Shown piece after piece: positions 49,976 through 56,566 of a stretch of 64,000 nucleotides of DNA. The DNA is from Cryobacterium sp. PH31-O1 (lineage in GTDB: Bacteria > Actinomycetota > Actinomycetes > Actinomycetales > Microbacteriaceae). Where the stretch lies: positions 868,001 through 932,000 of the forward strand of contig NZ_JASITB010000001.1 in the NCBI RefSeq assembly GCF_030063455.1, read 5' to 3'. Each line of letters opens with the position of its first letter. The first letter of the stretch is position 1. A model generated the notes under the pieces. The model did not search any database. It saw nothing but the letters and a program-made list of their open reading frames with translations, and was not told the DNA's origin. The position numbers and the translations under genes were made by a program.

Positions 49976-50452
49976 TCAGTTCGCGACGCACCCCGTCGGG
50001 ATGCCGGCATCATTGAGCCAACCGGGTGCAAATCCCTCTTCGCACTCGAACGTCGGGGCCAGAAGCCACGCATCGAGGGCAGCGAACGGGTTGAACGAAT
50101 CACGGGGCACAATCGCCTCCGGCTCCATAGCGGGAACCGCGGCAAGAGGGACAACAGGCGCGGCAATGGGCGCGGGCGCGACGGCGGCAGGGACTTCCGG
50201 AGCTGCAGGCGGTTGGACTGTCGGCGCGGATCGTTTCGAGGGAGCCTGCACGACCTGCTCGACCGGAACCTCAACCGGAATCTCGACCGACTGCACGACC
50301 TCAGCGGGCGAGGCCGGGTCGACGGTCGGGGCCGGCGTGCTCGTGCCTTGAGTCTGCCGAACGCTGACCGGCTCGGCGATCAGTTCGTCCGAGCATCCGC
50401 TCAAGAGTGCGGTGGCAACGACGGTAACGGTGAGGGTCAGGAGGAGTTTCAT
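49976..50452 (-). CDS. Lipoprotein, candidate lysogenic-conversion gene
   Basis: 158 aa. Lipoprotein signal peptide with lipobox LLSGC (Cys20). A Pro/Ala/Val-rich spacer follows, then a C-terminal region (FNPFAALDAWLLAPTFECEE, GIPTGC) with two cysteines. Lies opposite to the late genes. The ATG follows TAGGTT by six bases and also has GGAG. Two palindromic operators lie upstream, and the RHH gene precedes it on the same strand. Surface lipoproteins from prophages often block superinfection; that role is inferred. Confidence 0.75.
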   Translation of the reverse strand: MKLLLTLTVTVVATALLSGCSDELIAEPVSVRQTQGTSTPAPTVDPASPAEVVQSVEIPVEVPVEQVVQAPSKRSAPTVQPPAAPEVPAAVAPAPIAAPVVPLAAVPAMEPEAIVPRDSFNPFAALDAWLLAPTFECEEGFAPGWLNDAGIPTGCVAN

Positions 50453-50466
50453 GGCTCCAACCTAGG

Positions 50467-50502
50467 GGTGTATGTACACCCAACGCACGGTGTATGTACA
50501 CC
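50467..50502. promoter_or_regulatory. Two palindromic operators before the lipoprotein gene
   Basis: GGTGTATGTACACC at 50467..50480 and again at 50489..50502, 22 bp apart (about two helical turns). The symmetry and spacing fit binding of a ribbon-helix-helix dimer pair, and the sites cover the probable lipoprotein promoter. Confidence 0.65.
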
Positions 50503-50506
50503 CCGT

Positions 50507-50653
50507 TTAGGGTCGAGCCACGTACTCAGTCAAGCCGCGACGGATCACGTCCGTCAACGTCTCACCATTCTCAGCCGCCTTCGACTGTGCGGCCTCCTTC
50601 AAATCCACCGGGATCCGCACCGAGGTAATCGGGGTCTTCGGTTGATTCGCCAT
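50507..50653 (-). CDS. Ribbon-helix-helix repressor, 48 aa
   Basis: ITSVRIPVDLKEAAQSKAAE, then NGETLTDVIRRGLTEYV, is a classical Arc/CopG-type ribbon-helix-helix. It lies just upstream of the lipoprotein gene with the two palindromes between them, so it probably represses that gene. Its ATG is six bases after CATGAT. Too short for many gene finders. Confidence 0.75.
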   Translation of the reverse strand: MANQPKTPITSVRIPVDLKEAAQSKAAENGETLTDVIRRGLTEYVARP

Positions 50654-50723
50654 TCCCCCATCATGCAGCACGCCCGATCAAAGAGCCCCAATTCACCTAC
50701 CCACACCCACGAAAGGGGCGCGC

Positions 50724-50813
50724 ATGCCATGTCGTCATGACTGGGATTCACCTTGCTCCTGCGGGATGAGCTGCGACTCGTGCACGCACACGATCGGGCC
50801 GAGCGATGGCTGA
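50724..50813 (+). CDS. Small Cys-rich protein, 29 aa
   Basis: MPCRHDWDSPCSCGMSCDSC and a short tail; five cysteines suggest a zinc knuckle. Ribosome binding site GAAAGGGG, and the end overlaps the next gene by eight bases. Plausible but very short. Confidence 0.5.
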   Translation: MPCRHDWDSPCSCGMSCDSCTHTIGPSDG

Positions 50814-51114
50814 GCAAGGCCCCGAGCCCACACCATGGGAACTCATGCGGGGCCTCAGCCGTGTTGAAGACGCCGTCCACCAGCTCGGCGGGAAAGTCGT
50901 CAACATTGACCTGTACGCCGCCGACCAAGCCCGAGTCAACACGCGGCTACGCGATCTGGAAACCGGCATCCGGGATGCCAAAACCGCTGAGGTCGCCGCC
51001 GACAACCGCGCCGACGACCAGAAGGCACGCAACCGCTGGACCCTCATCGGGCTGTTCGCATCCCCTTTCATCGCCGCCATCGCCATTTTCATAACTCAAG
51101 GAGGACTTACTTGA
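50806..51114 (+). CDS. Membrane protein of the lysis region, 102 aa
   Basis: N-terminal amphipathic helices (ELMRGLSRVEDAVHQLGGKV) and one C-terminal membrane helix (RWTLIGLFASPFIAAIAIFI). This fits the haemolysin XhlA-like or holin-associated class. Overlaps the following gene by four bases. Confidence 0.65.
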   Translation: MAEQGPEPTPWELMRGLSRVEDAVHQLGGKVVNIDLYAADQARVNTRLRDLETGIRDAKTAEVAADNRADDQKARNRWTLIGLFASPFIAAIAIFITQGGLT

Positions 51115-51740
51115 ACCCGCGCAAAGGCATAGGCCCGAACATTGTTTCAGGGCTTGCCGTCATCGGTCTACTCGCCGCCATGATCTTCCTCATGGTGGGC
51201 ACCACCGAACGTGACGCGAAAATAGACCGGCTCTCCGCCGGCAACGACGCGCTGTTCGCGCAAGTGCAGGAACAAGGCCAGATCCCTGTCGCCCCGCCTG
51301 CAGAAACCGTTACAGGTGACCCAGGGACGGACGGCGGGCAGGGCCCGCGCGGATTCGACGGCCCGCCAGCAAGTGCTGAATCAATCCTCGCGTCGGTCGC
51401 CGGCTATTGCGCCCTCCGGCTTGATTGTGCAGGCCCTGTCGGCCCGGTTGCACCGGCGCTAATCCCTCGTGACGGTGTGGACGGCACTGACGGTACTAAC
51501 GGCATGGCCGGAGCTGATTCGACGGTGCCCGGCGAAAAAGGCGACACGGGCGCGACCGGCGCCGACTCCACCATTCCCGGCGCCATCGGCCTAACCGGCG
51601 CTGGCGTCGCGTCCATCCTCTGCCAGGACGACGGCACATGGCTCTTCACTCTCGCCCAGCCTGACGGATCAACCACCACTCAGACGGTCGACGGCCCCTG
51701 CCGAGTCGACCCCATCATCCCAACCAAGGAGACACCATGA
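51111..51740 (+). CDS. Membrane protein with collagen-like repeats, 209 aa
   Basis: TTG start overlapping the previous stop. One membrane helix (IVSGLAVIGLLAAMIFLMVG), a short coiled coil, then two blocks of Gly-X-Y triplets (GDPGTDGGQGPRGFDGPP and the GVDGTDGTNG...GEKGDTGATG region) and a beta-rich C-terminus with two Cys. Could be anchored in the membrane with a collagen-like stalk outside; role unknown. Confidence 0.65.
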   Translation: MNPRKGIGPNIVSGLAVIGLLAAMIFLMVGTTERDAKIDRLSAGNDALFAQVQEQGQIPVAPPAETVTGDPGTDGGQGPRGFDGPPASAESILASVAGYCALRLDCAGPVGPVAPALIPRDGVDGTDGTNGMAGADSTVPGEKGDTGATGADSTIPGAIGLTGAGVASILCQDDGTWLFTLAQPDGSTTTQTVDGPCRVDPIIPTKETP

Positions 51741-51928
51741 TCAAGAACCCCGCAGCCTACGTCAAGGCCTACGCCGCATGGATTGGCGGCGTCCTGTCCG
51801 CCGTCATCCTCGCGGCGCCCATGATCGGTGTCGACATCCCGCCGTACGTCGCGCTGGTGTCCATCATCATCACCGCCGTTTCGGTGCAGGCGCTCCCGAA
51901 CACTGACGCCACCAAGAGCACCGAGTAG
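51737..51928 (+). CDS. Holin
   Basis: 63 aa with two membrane helices (YAAWIGGVLSAVILAAPMIG and YVALVSIIITAVSVQAL), a short turn between and a polar tail. This is typical of small actinophage holins that release endolysin to the wall. ATGA overlap with the previous gene. Confidence 0.7.
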   Translation: MIKNPAAYVKAYAAWIGGVLSAVILAAPMIGVDIPPYVALVSIIITAVSVQALPNTDATKSTE

Positions 51929-51932
51929 CAGC

Positions 51933-52136
51933 ATGGACCTCACCGCACTCACCGACATCGAACTCGAAACGCAGCACGTCGCCATTCAAGCCGAGTACGA
52001 CCGCCGGTCCGTACTCGCAGCGATCCCCGAACAGGTCGCCGTCCTGTCCCTGCAATACCTCGCCGCCGGCGGGAACCAATCCAACCTCGACGCCGCGATT
52101 GTCCCGGCCGCGGAGGAAGCGACCACAACCGCGTAG
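51933..52136 (+). CDS. Small helical protein, 67 aa
   Basis: DLTALTDIELETQHVAIQAE and QVAVLSLQYLAAGGNQSN; acidic and helical, four bases after the holin. Followed by a terminator, so it is the last gene of the lysis transcript. Function unknown. Confidence 0.6.
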   Translation: MDLTALTDIELETQHVAIQAEYDRRSVLAAIPEQVAVLSLQYLAAGGNQSNLDAAIVPAAEEATTTA

Positions 52137-52150
52137 CCCCTGCACGACAA

Positions 52151-52197
52151 AGCCCCGCCGCTCGATCCTCACGGATTGGGTGGCGGGGCTATTTTGT
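52151..52197. terminator. Bidirectional terminator between lysis genes and the RelA/SpoT operon
   Basis: AGCCCCGCC/GGCGGGGCT 9-bp perfect stem with a 22-base loop and a trailing ATTTTGT. It lies between convergent transcripts and can serve both. Confidence 0.75.
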
Positions 52198-52199
52198 CG

Positions 52200-52454
52200 T
52201 TACGCAGACAACAGGAACTCAGCGAAAGCCGATTCGTGCGGCGCACCAAAATAGTGGCCATGCGTGCGCATGACGGTTTGGATACTGTCTGACCCGATCA
52301 AGACGATTTCGTAGTCATTCTCATTCGCATGCTTCTTCTCGGCCGCCGTGTACGCTGCGGTGGCTCTGGTCGAGTCAGTAAATTCATCCTGGTGGATGAG
52401 TACCTGCTTCTGGTGGCTATAAACGAGCAGAAAATGCACGGTAGGAATCGGCAT
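52200..52454 (-). CDS. Small partner protein downstream of the RelA/SpoT gene, candidate antitoxin
   Basis: 84 aa: PIPTVHFLLVYSHQKQVLIH then FTDSTRATAAYTAAEKKHAN and VLIGSDSIQTVMRTHGHYF, a compact alpha/beta protein. Starts one base after the RelA/SpoT stop with a strong AAAGGGAGA sequence, so the two are co-transcribed and probably translationally linked. In known toxSAS modules the small neighbour neutralises the synthetase; that role is inferred here from context only. Confidence 0.7.
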   Translation of the reverse strand: MPIPTVHFLLVYSHQKQVLIHQDEFTDSTRATAAYTAAEKKHANENDYEIVLIGSDSIQTVMRTHGHYFGAPHESAFAEFLLSA

Positions 52455-52455
52455 A

Positions 52456-53193
52456 TCATTCTCCCTTTCCACGGAAATAACCTTGGTCAATGACAAGGTC
52501 GCGCGCACGATCGAATCGCTCGCGAGATTGGGGGTCCAACGGCCGCCCGTATTCTTGACTATAGATCATGTCGCTCGCTCCGCAATAGTAGTCACGCAAA
52601 CTGTCGGGGCTCACGCCGTCCTTCAGAGTGAGATTGTGGTACGAATCTGATGCTTCAATACTGTCAGCCCACTCCTGTTGGCCCTGAGTTCGCAGCTGAA
52701 TCTCGATCCGCCGGTCGAACTTTAGGACGGTGAGATGGCATGCGCGATAGCCCATCGGCGTTGGTTCCTCTACGGTGCGGCGGCGCGCCACAATGATCGG
52801 TCCCCACGTGCGCTCGACGTGAGCCTTCACCCGATCAAGCGCATCACCGTCGGGTAAAACAGCACGGCAACCTCCGATGTCTTCCAGCCGCGCCAAGCCA
52901 CCATGCCCCATGCGTGAGAGTTTGCGCAGAATGCGAGGGACGCGCTTCAGCCGCTGCGACACCAATGGATCCTTCCCGGTCTCAGTGCGGACAATCTGAC
53001 GAAGCCCCTGAGAGAGATTGCCAAGAGGCCGTTGATGAGCGGCACGGTAGTCGCTGACAATCTTCCGAGCCTCGCGATTCCGTTTGAAGTCGTACCACTC
53101 AACGAAATCAACGTCAGCCATTCCAACGGCTTCAGCGAGATAGTCGCCAGCCCTATTGATCTGACTTTTACTGAGCGAGGTTGCGGCGGCCAT
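52456..53193 (-). CDS. RelA/SpoT-domain protein, candidate toxSAS/PhRel/CapRel-like effector
   Basis: 245 aa from ATG 53193. The helical N-terminal part is followed by the RelA/SpoT synthetase core with its key motifs: basic helix VPRILRKLSR, DIGG (105-108, catalytic Asp), GYRACHL (148-154) and EIQLRT (164-169, catalytic Glu). No HD hydrolase, TGS or ACT domain, so it is a single-domain small alarmone synthetase type. The ATG follows TATTAT by seven bases, giving leaderless lysogenic expression; a TTG at 53223 would extend it. Could be an alarmone or tRNA-modifying toxin acting against superinfecting phage. Confidence 0.85.
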   Translation of the reverse strand: MAAATSLSKSQINRAGDYLAEAVGMADVDFVEWYDFKRNREARKIVSDYRAAHQRPLGNLSQGLRQIVRTETGKDPLVSQRLKRVPRILRKLSRMGHGGLARLEDIGGCRAVLPDGDALDRVKAHVERTWGPIIVARRRTVEEPTPMGYRACHLTVLKFDRRIEIQLRTQGQQEWADSIEASDSYHNLTLKDGVSPDSLRDYYCGASDMIYSQEYGRPLDPQSRERFDRARDLVIDQGYFRGKGE

Positions 53194-53223
53194 TCCCCCG
53201 ATAATACTGGCTCGTTTGAACAA

Positions 53224-53559
53224 TCAAGCCGCGACTTTGTCCAGGTCGCCCTTAGCGTGACGCTGAGGTAGATGAGATACCCGGCCGGAGTGCGGCCGCA
53301 GCGCGAGGGTGGGCAGCACCGCGACGCCCTGATGCATTTGCTCGGAGCTGACCTCGGTGTACAGCTGCGACGTCGCGATTATGCAGTTCCAGCCGCAGAG
53401 GTGCTGGGCTGCGCTTCGTCCTGCGCGGAGCACCGCAGGACGAACTCGTCAGTTTGCGGCAGCGACTGAGGAAACACTGTGCCAGCTTTGCTTATGGGGC
53501 GTCAAGTCAGCATTTCGGCCGACTGGACGCGATTGAAATACCGGCGTTAACCTCAGGGC
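53224..53559. other. Non-coding region between the RelA/SpoT operon and M23 peptidase
   Basis: 336 bp. One reverse ORF (53224..53433) has no recognisable domain or ribosome binding site. The region probably holds the divergent promoters of the two flanking genes; a GC-rich imperfect hairpin spans about 53415..53445. Confidence 0.4.
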
Positions 53560-54348
53560 ATGGTCGACTTTCCGGAAGATTCCGCTCCCCGTCAAGGTAT
53601 TTCCAGGCGCACCGCCCTAGGAGGCACTGCTGCTGTCTTCACCGCCGTGGCGCTGGGAACCTGGGAAGCATCACACGCTCCCGCGGCTATGGCAGCAGGC
53701 GCATATATGTTCCCGTTCTCCCCGTCCACCATCACCGCGCGATGGGGCGTGGTTGATGCCTGGCATCCCAATGGCCATCGTGGTCTCGACTTCGCCCCCG
53801 GTGACCGCGCGCCAATTCCCTCTGTCGCTGGAGGCGTGGTAGTCAGAAACGAGTGGAATTCAGCGCTCGGTAACATATTGCTCGTCGATCATCAGGACGG
53901 ATACTTTTCCGGATACTGCCACATGGTGTCGAGGAGTCCTATCGGAAAAGGCAGTACCGTTCAGCGAGGAACCATCGTCGGCAACGTCGGTACCACCGGT
54001 ACTGCGACGTCCGGGCCGCATCTGCATCTCACGATTGGGTCGACATCGTCGAACCCTGCCTCGGGTGCGACCATTGACCCGGAGCCGTTTATCCGCGCTC
54101 GAACCACGGACACCGCACCCAACCCCACAAATCCAAATGCAACGGCGTCAGGAGACAACATGATTCGCATCCAGTCAACCAACCGAGGAATCGCCCTAAT
54201 CGGTGCTGGCTACTATCGTCAGCTCTCCAGCAATGAAGAAGTGGAGCAGTCGACCGTGATCATGGAAAAGCACATCACCGGTAATGATCGACAGTTTGAC
54301 CTTTGGGTAAGTATGGCGCTTACCGGTCGATCTGCGTCCTCAGTCTGA
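53560..54348 (+). CDS. Tat-secreted M23 peptidase
   Basis: 262 aa. Twin-arginine signal (SRRTALGGTAAVFTAVALG, residues 15-33). M23/LytM domain with zinc ligands in HRGLDFAP (His73, Asp77) and HLHL (His154, His156). A C-terminal domain (IRIQSTNRGIALIGAGYYRQ, EKHITGNDRQFDLWVSMALT) may be cell-wall binding. It cleaves peptidoglycan cross-bridges. Either a second phage lysin exported without holin or a lysogen-expressed surface enzyme. Terminator follows. Confidence 0.85.
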   Translation: MVDFPEDSAPRQGISRRTALGGTAAVFTAVALGTWEASHAPAAMAAGAYMFPFSPSTITARWGVVDAWHPNGHRGLDFAPGDRAPIPSVAGGVVVRNEWNSALGNILLVDHQDGYFSGYCHMVSRSPIGKGSTVQRGTIVGNVGTTGTATSGPHLHLTIGSTSSNPASGATIDPEPFIRARTTDTAPNPTNPNATASGDNMIRIQSTNRGIALIGAGYYRQLSSNEEVEQSTVIMEKHITGNDRQFDLWVSMALTGRSASSV

Positions 54349-54538
54349 CCGACTGGTCCAGAACGGCATGACGAAGCCAAGTCTGTTCGCGTCCCATAGA
54401 GTTGCCAGAACAGCGACCGGTCCGCGAAAGCTCTCCCAGACTGACGCATAATCTCACGCCGGCAGAACCTCGACCGCCACGCGGCCGCACCTCGTGAGCG
54501 CATACATCGCGGCTGGAACCGTCGCCGCGTAGCACGAC

Positions 54539-54576
54539 AAAGCCACGCATACTCTTCGGAGTGGGCGGGGCTTTTT
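54539..54576. terminator. Terminator after the M23 gene
   Basis: AAAGCCACGC/GCGGGGCTTT (one mismatch) around a 16-base loop, with a T5 run on the plus strand and A-run opposite, so possibly bidirectional between convergent genes. Confidence 0.65.
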
Positions 54577-54585
54577 GTGTCTGGT

Positions 54586-54870
54586 TCAGCGCTTAGTAGC
54601 TGGCTGCACCCAGCGGATACCTTCCACAACAAGCCAGGCGATGAACGCCATAGCTGCAATCGGAAATAGGCCGCTCGCGACTGCAATCCAGCCCGCGCCA
54701 GCTAACAGATCGAATGGGCTCGACTGAGATATACCAACCATCCAGGATACTGCCGTGATCAAAATTCCAACACCACCGATACTGAGCAACGCGGTGGAGA
54801 ACGGATTGGACGGCACCTTCGGGCCAGCCTCGGCTTGGTCTTGAAATAAAGAACCTGATCGACTGCTCAT
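54586..54870 (-). CDS. Small membrane protein at the right prophage end, 94 aa
   Basis: Two membrane helices (ALLSIGGVGILITAVSWMVG and GWIAVASGLFPIAAMAFIAW) after a polar N-terminus. ATG 54870 has a GGGGGAAG ribosome binding site, with a TAGGCT box about 40 bases upstream. It is the outermost phage gene beside attR, a usual place for lysogenic-conversion genes. Function unknown. Confidence 0.65.
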   Translation of the reverse strand: MSSRSGSLFQDQAEAGPKVPSNPFSTALLSIGGVGILITAVSWMVGISQSSPFDLLAGAGWIAVASGLFPIAAMAFIAWLVVEGIRWVQPATKR

Positions 54871-54952
54871 AATTGCTTCCCCCTGTGTTGCCACGAGCCT
54901 AGCGCGGCCCATATCTCATTGGGAGAACTCGCCTGTAGCTAACGACTAATAC

Positions 54953-54958
54953 TGTCCG
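54953..54958. other. attR: attR core (right prophage junction)
   Basis: Same hexamer tgtccg as 548..553. Right of it cpaF coding resumes. On the left, 54932..54952 is the second attP arm. Joining host sequence across the two cores gives Val-Ile-Pro-Asp-Ile-Thr-Arg in frame. Confidence 0.9.
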
Positions 54959-55406
54959 GGATCACCACGTGCAGCCGGGAGCCGTCTGGCAGCGAGGCGT
55001 CGACGAAGGGCGACGAAAGGTCGACCCGCCGACCGGATGCCTGCAGCATCCGCTCGACCAGGTCACGAACGTCTTGTTCACCGAGCAGGAGCGTGGTCAG
55101 TTCGGGTACCCCGTCGCGTGCTACGAACACCCGAGCTGGTCCGTTGATCCAGATTTCCTCGATCTCGGGGTCGTCGAGAAAGGGCTGCAGTACGCCGAAT
55201 CCGGTGAGCGCGGCGACGACCTCGCGGGTGGCTTGATGCTCGTCGGCGATCATCGGCGCGCTACCGCCGAGTGCCCGCTCACTGTAGCGGCGCAGTTCGT
55301 CGCGCACGTACTGCTCCACCAAGGCGTTGTTGGCCGCGAGATCCACGCCCTCGCGGCGCACCCGCTGGCGTACCTGGTCTGTGATGATACGAACGGCTTC
55401 GGTCAT
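54953..55406 (-). pseudogene. cpaF: CpaF/TadA pilus ATPase, 5' part (split by prophage)
   Basis: First 151 residues of the tad pilus ATPase, with EQYVRDELRRYSERALGG, FLDDPEIEEIWINGPARVFV and DASLPDGSRLHVVIPD. In the lysogen the frame runs 14 bases into phage DNA and stops (TAG at 54939..54941), giving a 155-aa fragment without Walker motifs. The rest of the gene is at 1..553. A terminator hairpin lies upstream at 55485..55524. Confidence 0.93.
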
Positions 55407-55484
55407 CCCCGCATGATGGCCCGTTTTATGAATCTTCGTGGAATCTATGCACAGGGCTTGTTTTTTGGTCCCCTGAACAGCAAA

Positions 55485-55524
55485 AATGATCGCAACGGAT
55501 GCCGGGCATCCGTTGCAATCATTG
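55485..55524. terminator. Strong bidirectional hairpin terminator
   Basis: GCAACGGATGC-cgg-GCATCCGTTGC stem of 11 bp, extended by ATGAT/ATCAT with one mismatch, flanked by AAAAA. Separates the cpaF start region from the end of the dehydrogenase gene. Confidence 0.7.
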
Positions 55525-55537
55525 ACCGTGGCCCGGG

Positions 55538-56368
55538 CTAGCGGGCCGACCAGCCGCCGTCCATCGTGTAACTCGATCCAGTGACCATCGCCGCGGCATC
55601 GGAGGCGAGCCAGGCCACCAGGGAGCCGACCTCTTCCGGCTCGACCAAGCGTTTAATCGCACTCTCGGTAAGCATGATCTTGCTGAGCACCTCGGCCTCC
55701 GGTATTCCGTGTACGAGCGCCTGGTCGGTGATCTGCTTCTCGACCAACGGCGTGCGCACATACCCGGGAGCGACACAGTTACTGGTGACCCCGTGCGCGC
55801 CACCCTCGAGGGCGGTCACCTTGGACAGGCCTTCCAGCCCGTGCTTGGCCGAGACGTAGGCGCTCTTGAACGGCGAGGCGCGAATGCCGTGCACCGAAGA
55901 CACGTTGATGATGCGCCCGAACTTCGCCGCGTACATCTGCGGCAGCGCGGCCCGGATCAGCAGGAACGGCGCCTCGAGCATGAGGGTGAGGATGTTGTGA
56001 AAATCGGCCGGATTGAAATCCTGGATCGGGTTGATTCGCTGGATTCCGGCGTTGTTGACCAGAATATCGACACCGTGCAGCGCGGTGGCGAGGACGTCGT
56101 CGGTAAGAGCAGCGGTCTCCATCAGGTTGACGGTCCAGATTGACCCGCCGACCTCCACGGCCAGGACGGTCGCACCCGCGGTATCAATGTCGGCGACGAC
56201 GACGTGCGCACCGCGGGCAGCGAGCGCCCGAACAGCGGCGGCACCGATACCGCTCGCACCACCGGTGACGAGGGCGCGACGCCCGGCGAGGGGTTGCTCG
56301 GCCGTCCTGGCAGGCACAGTGCTGGTGTTGATGGCATCGGTGTTGATGGCATCGGTGGGGTCAGTCAT
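55538..56368 (-). CDS. bdhA: 3-hydroxybutyrate dehydrogenase (SDR family)
   Basis: 276 aa, NAD-dependent short-chain dehydrogenase that interconverts 3-hydroxybutyrate and acetoacetate. Cofactor motif TGGASGIG (35-42), NNAG, catalytic YVSAK, and the family-specific HGIRASPFKSAY and CVAPGYVRTPLVEKQI. The N-terminus carries a short DAINT repeat and about 20 extra residues. Its neighbour is an MHS transporter, perhaps for an organic-acid substrate. AAAGGAA ribosome binding site. Confidence 0.85.
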   Translation of the reverse strand: MTDPTDAINTDAINTSTVPARTAEQPLAGRRALVTGGASGIGAAAVRALAARGAHVVVADIDTAGATVLAVEVGGSIWTVNLMETAALTDDVLATALHGVDILVNNAGIQRINPIQDFNPADFHNILTLMLEAPFLLIRAALPQMYAAKFGRIINVSSVHGIRASPFKSAYVSAKHGLEGLSKVTALEGGAHGVTSNCVAPGYVRTPLVEKQITDQALVHGIPEAEVLSKIMLTESAIKRLVEPEEVGSLVAWLASDAAAMVTGSSYTMDGGWSAR

Positions 56369-56468
56369 GGTGTTCCTTTGATCGCGTGATCGCTGCGGGA
56401 AGGGTCGGCGACAGGCGGGGTGCCAATGGCACCCCGCCTCCTATAACCCGGTTGCTGAAGCCGGCGAA

Positions 56469-56566
56469 GTGAAGCCCGCTTAGTGAAGCCGGGTCAGTGA
56501 AGCCGGGTCAGTGAAGCCGGGTCAGTGAAGCCGGGTCAGTGAAGCCGGGTCAGTGAAGCCGGGTCA
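56469..56566. repeat. 14-bp tandem repeat array, six perfect units
   Basis: GTGAAGCCGGGTCA repeated six times without change (56483..56566) after one degenerate unit (56469..56482). The last unit contains the stop codon of the transporter gene. No spacers, so not CRISPR. Likely a slippage-prone minisatellite that could vary in copy number. Confidence 0.85.

Larger units (their letters stand above)
548..54952. mobile_element. Complete temperate siphovirus prophage, about 54.4 kb
   Basis: Bounded by a 6-bp direct repeat (tgtccg at 548..553 and 54953..54958) inside cpaF. It carries a serine integrase at one end, a repressor/Cro switch, recombination and replication genes, terminase, portal, coat, tail, tape measure, fibre and holin genes. 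Every structural module expected for a siphovirus is present and no core gene is visibly broken, so it looks intact and potentially inducible. Gene layout (SPP1-like portal and minor head protein, P22-like coat fold, long tape measure) indicates a long non-contractile tail. Confidence 0.95.

Noticed and set aside
49932-50351. 139-codon plus-strand frame after the fibre gene
   Set aside because: Antisense to the lipoprotein gene, which has a clear signal peptide and lipobox.
53224-53433. 69-codon reverse frame upstream of the RelA/SpoT gene
   Set aside because: No recognisable domain or start signal; it occupies the likely promoter region.
56469-56566. CRISPR array
   Set aside because: Repeats are directly contiguous, without spacers; a tandem minisatellite.
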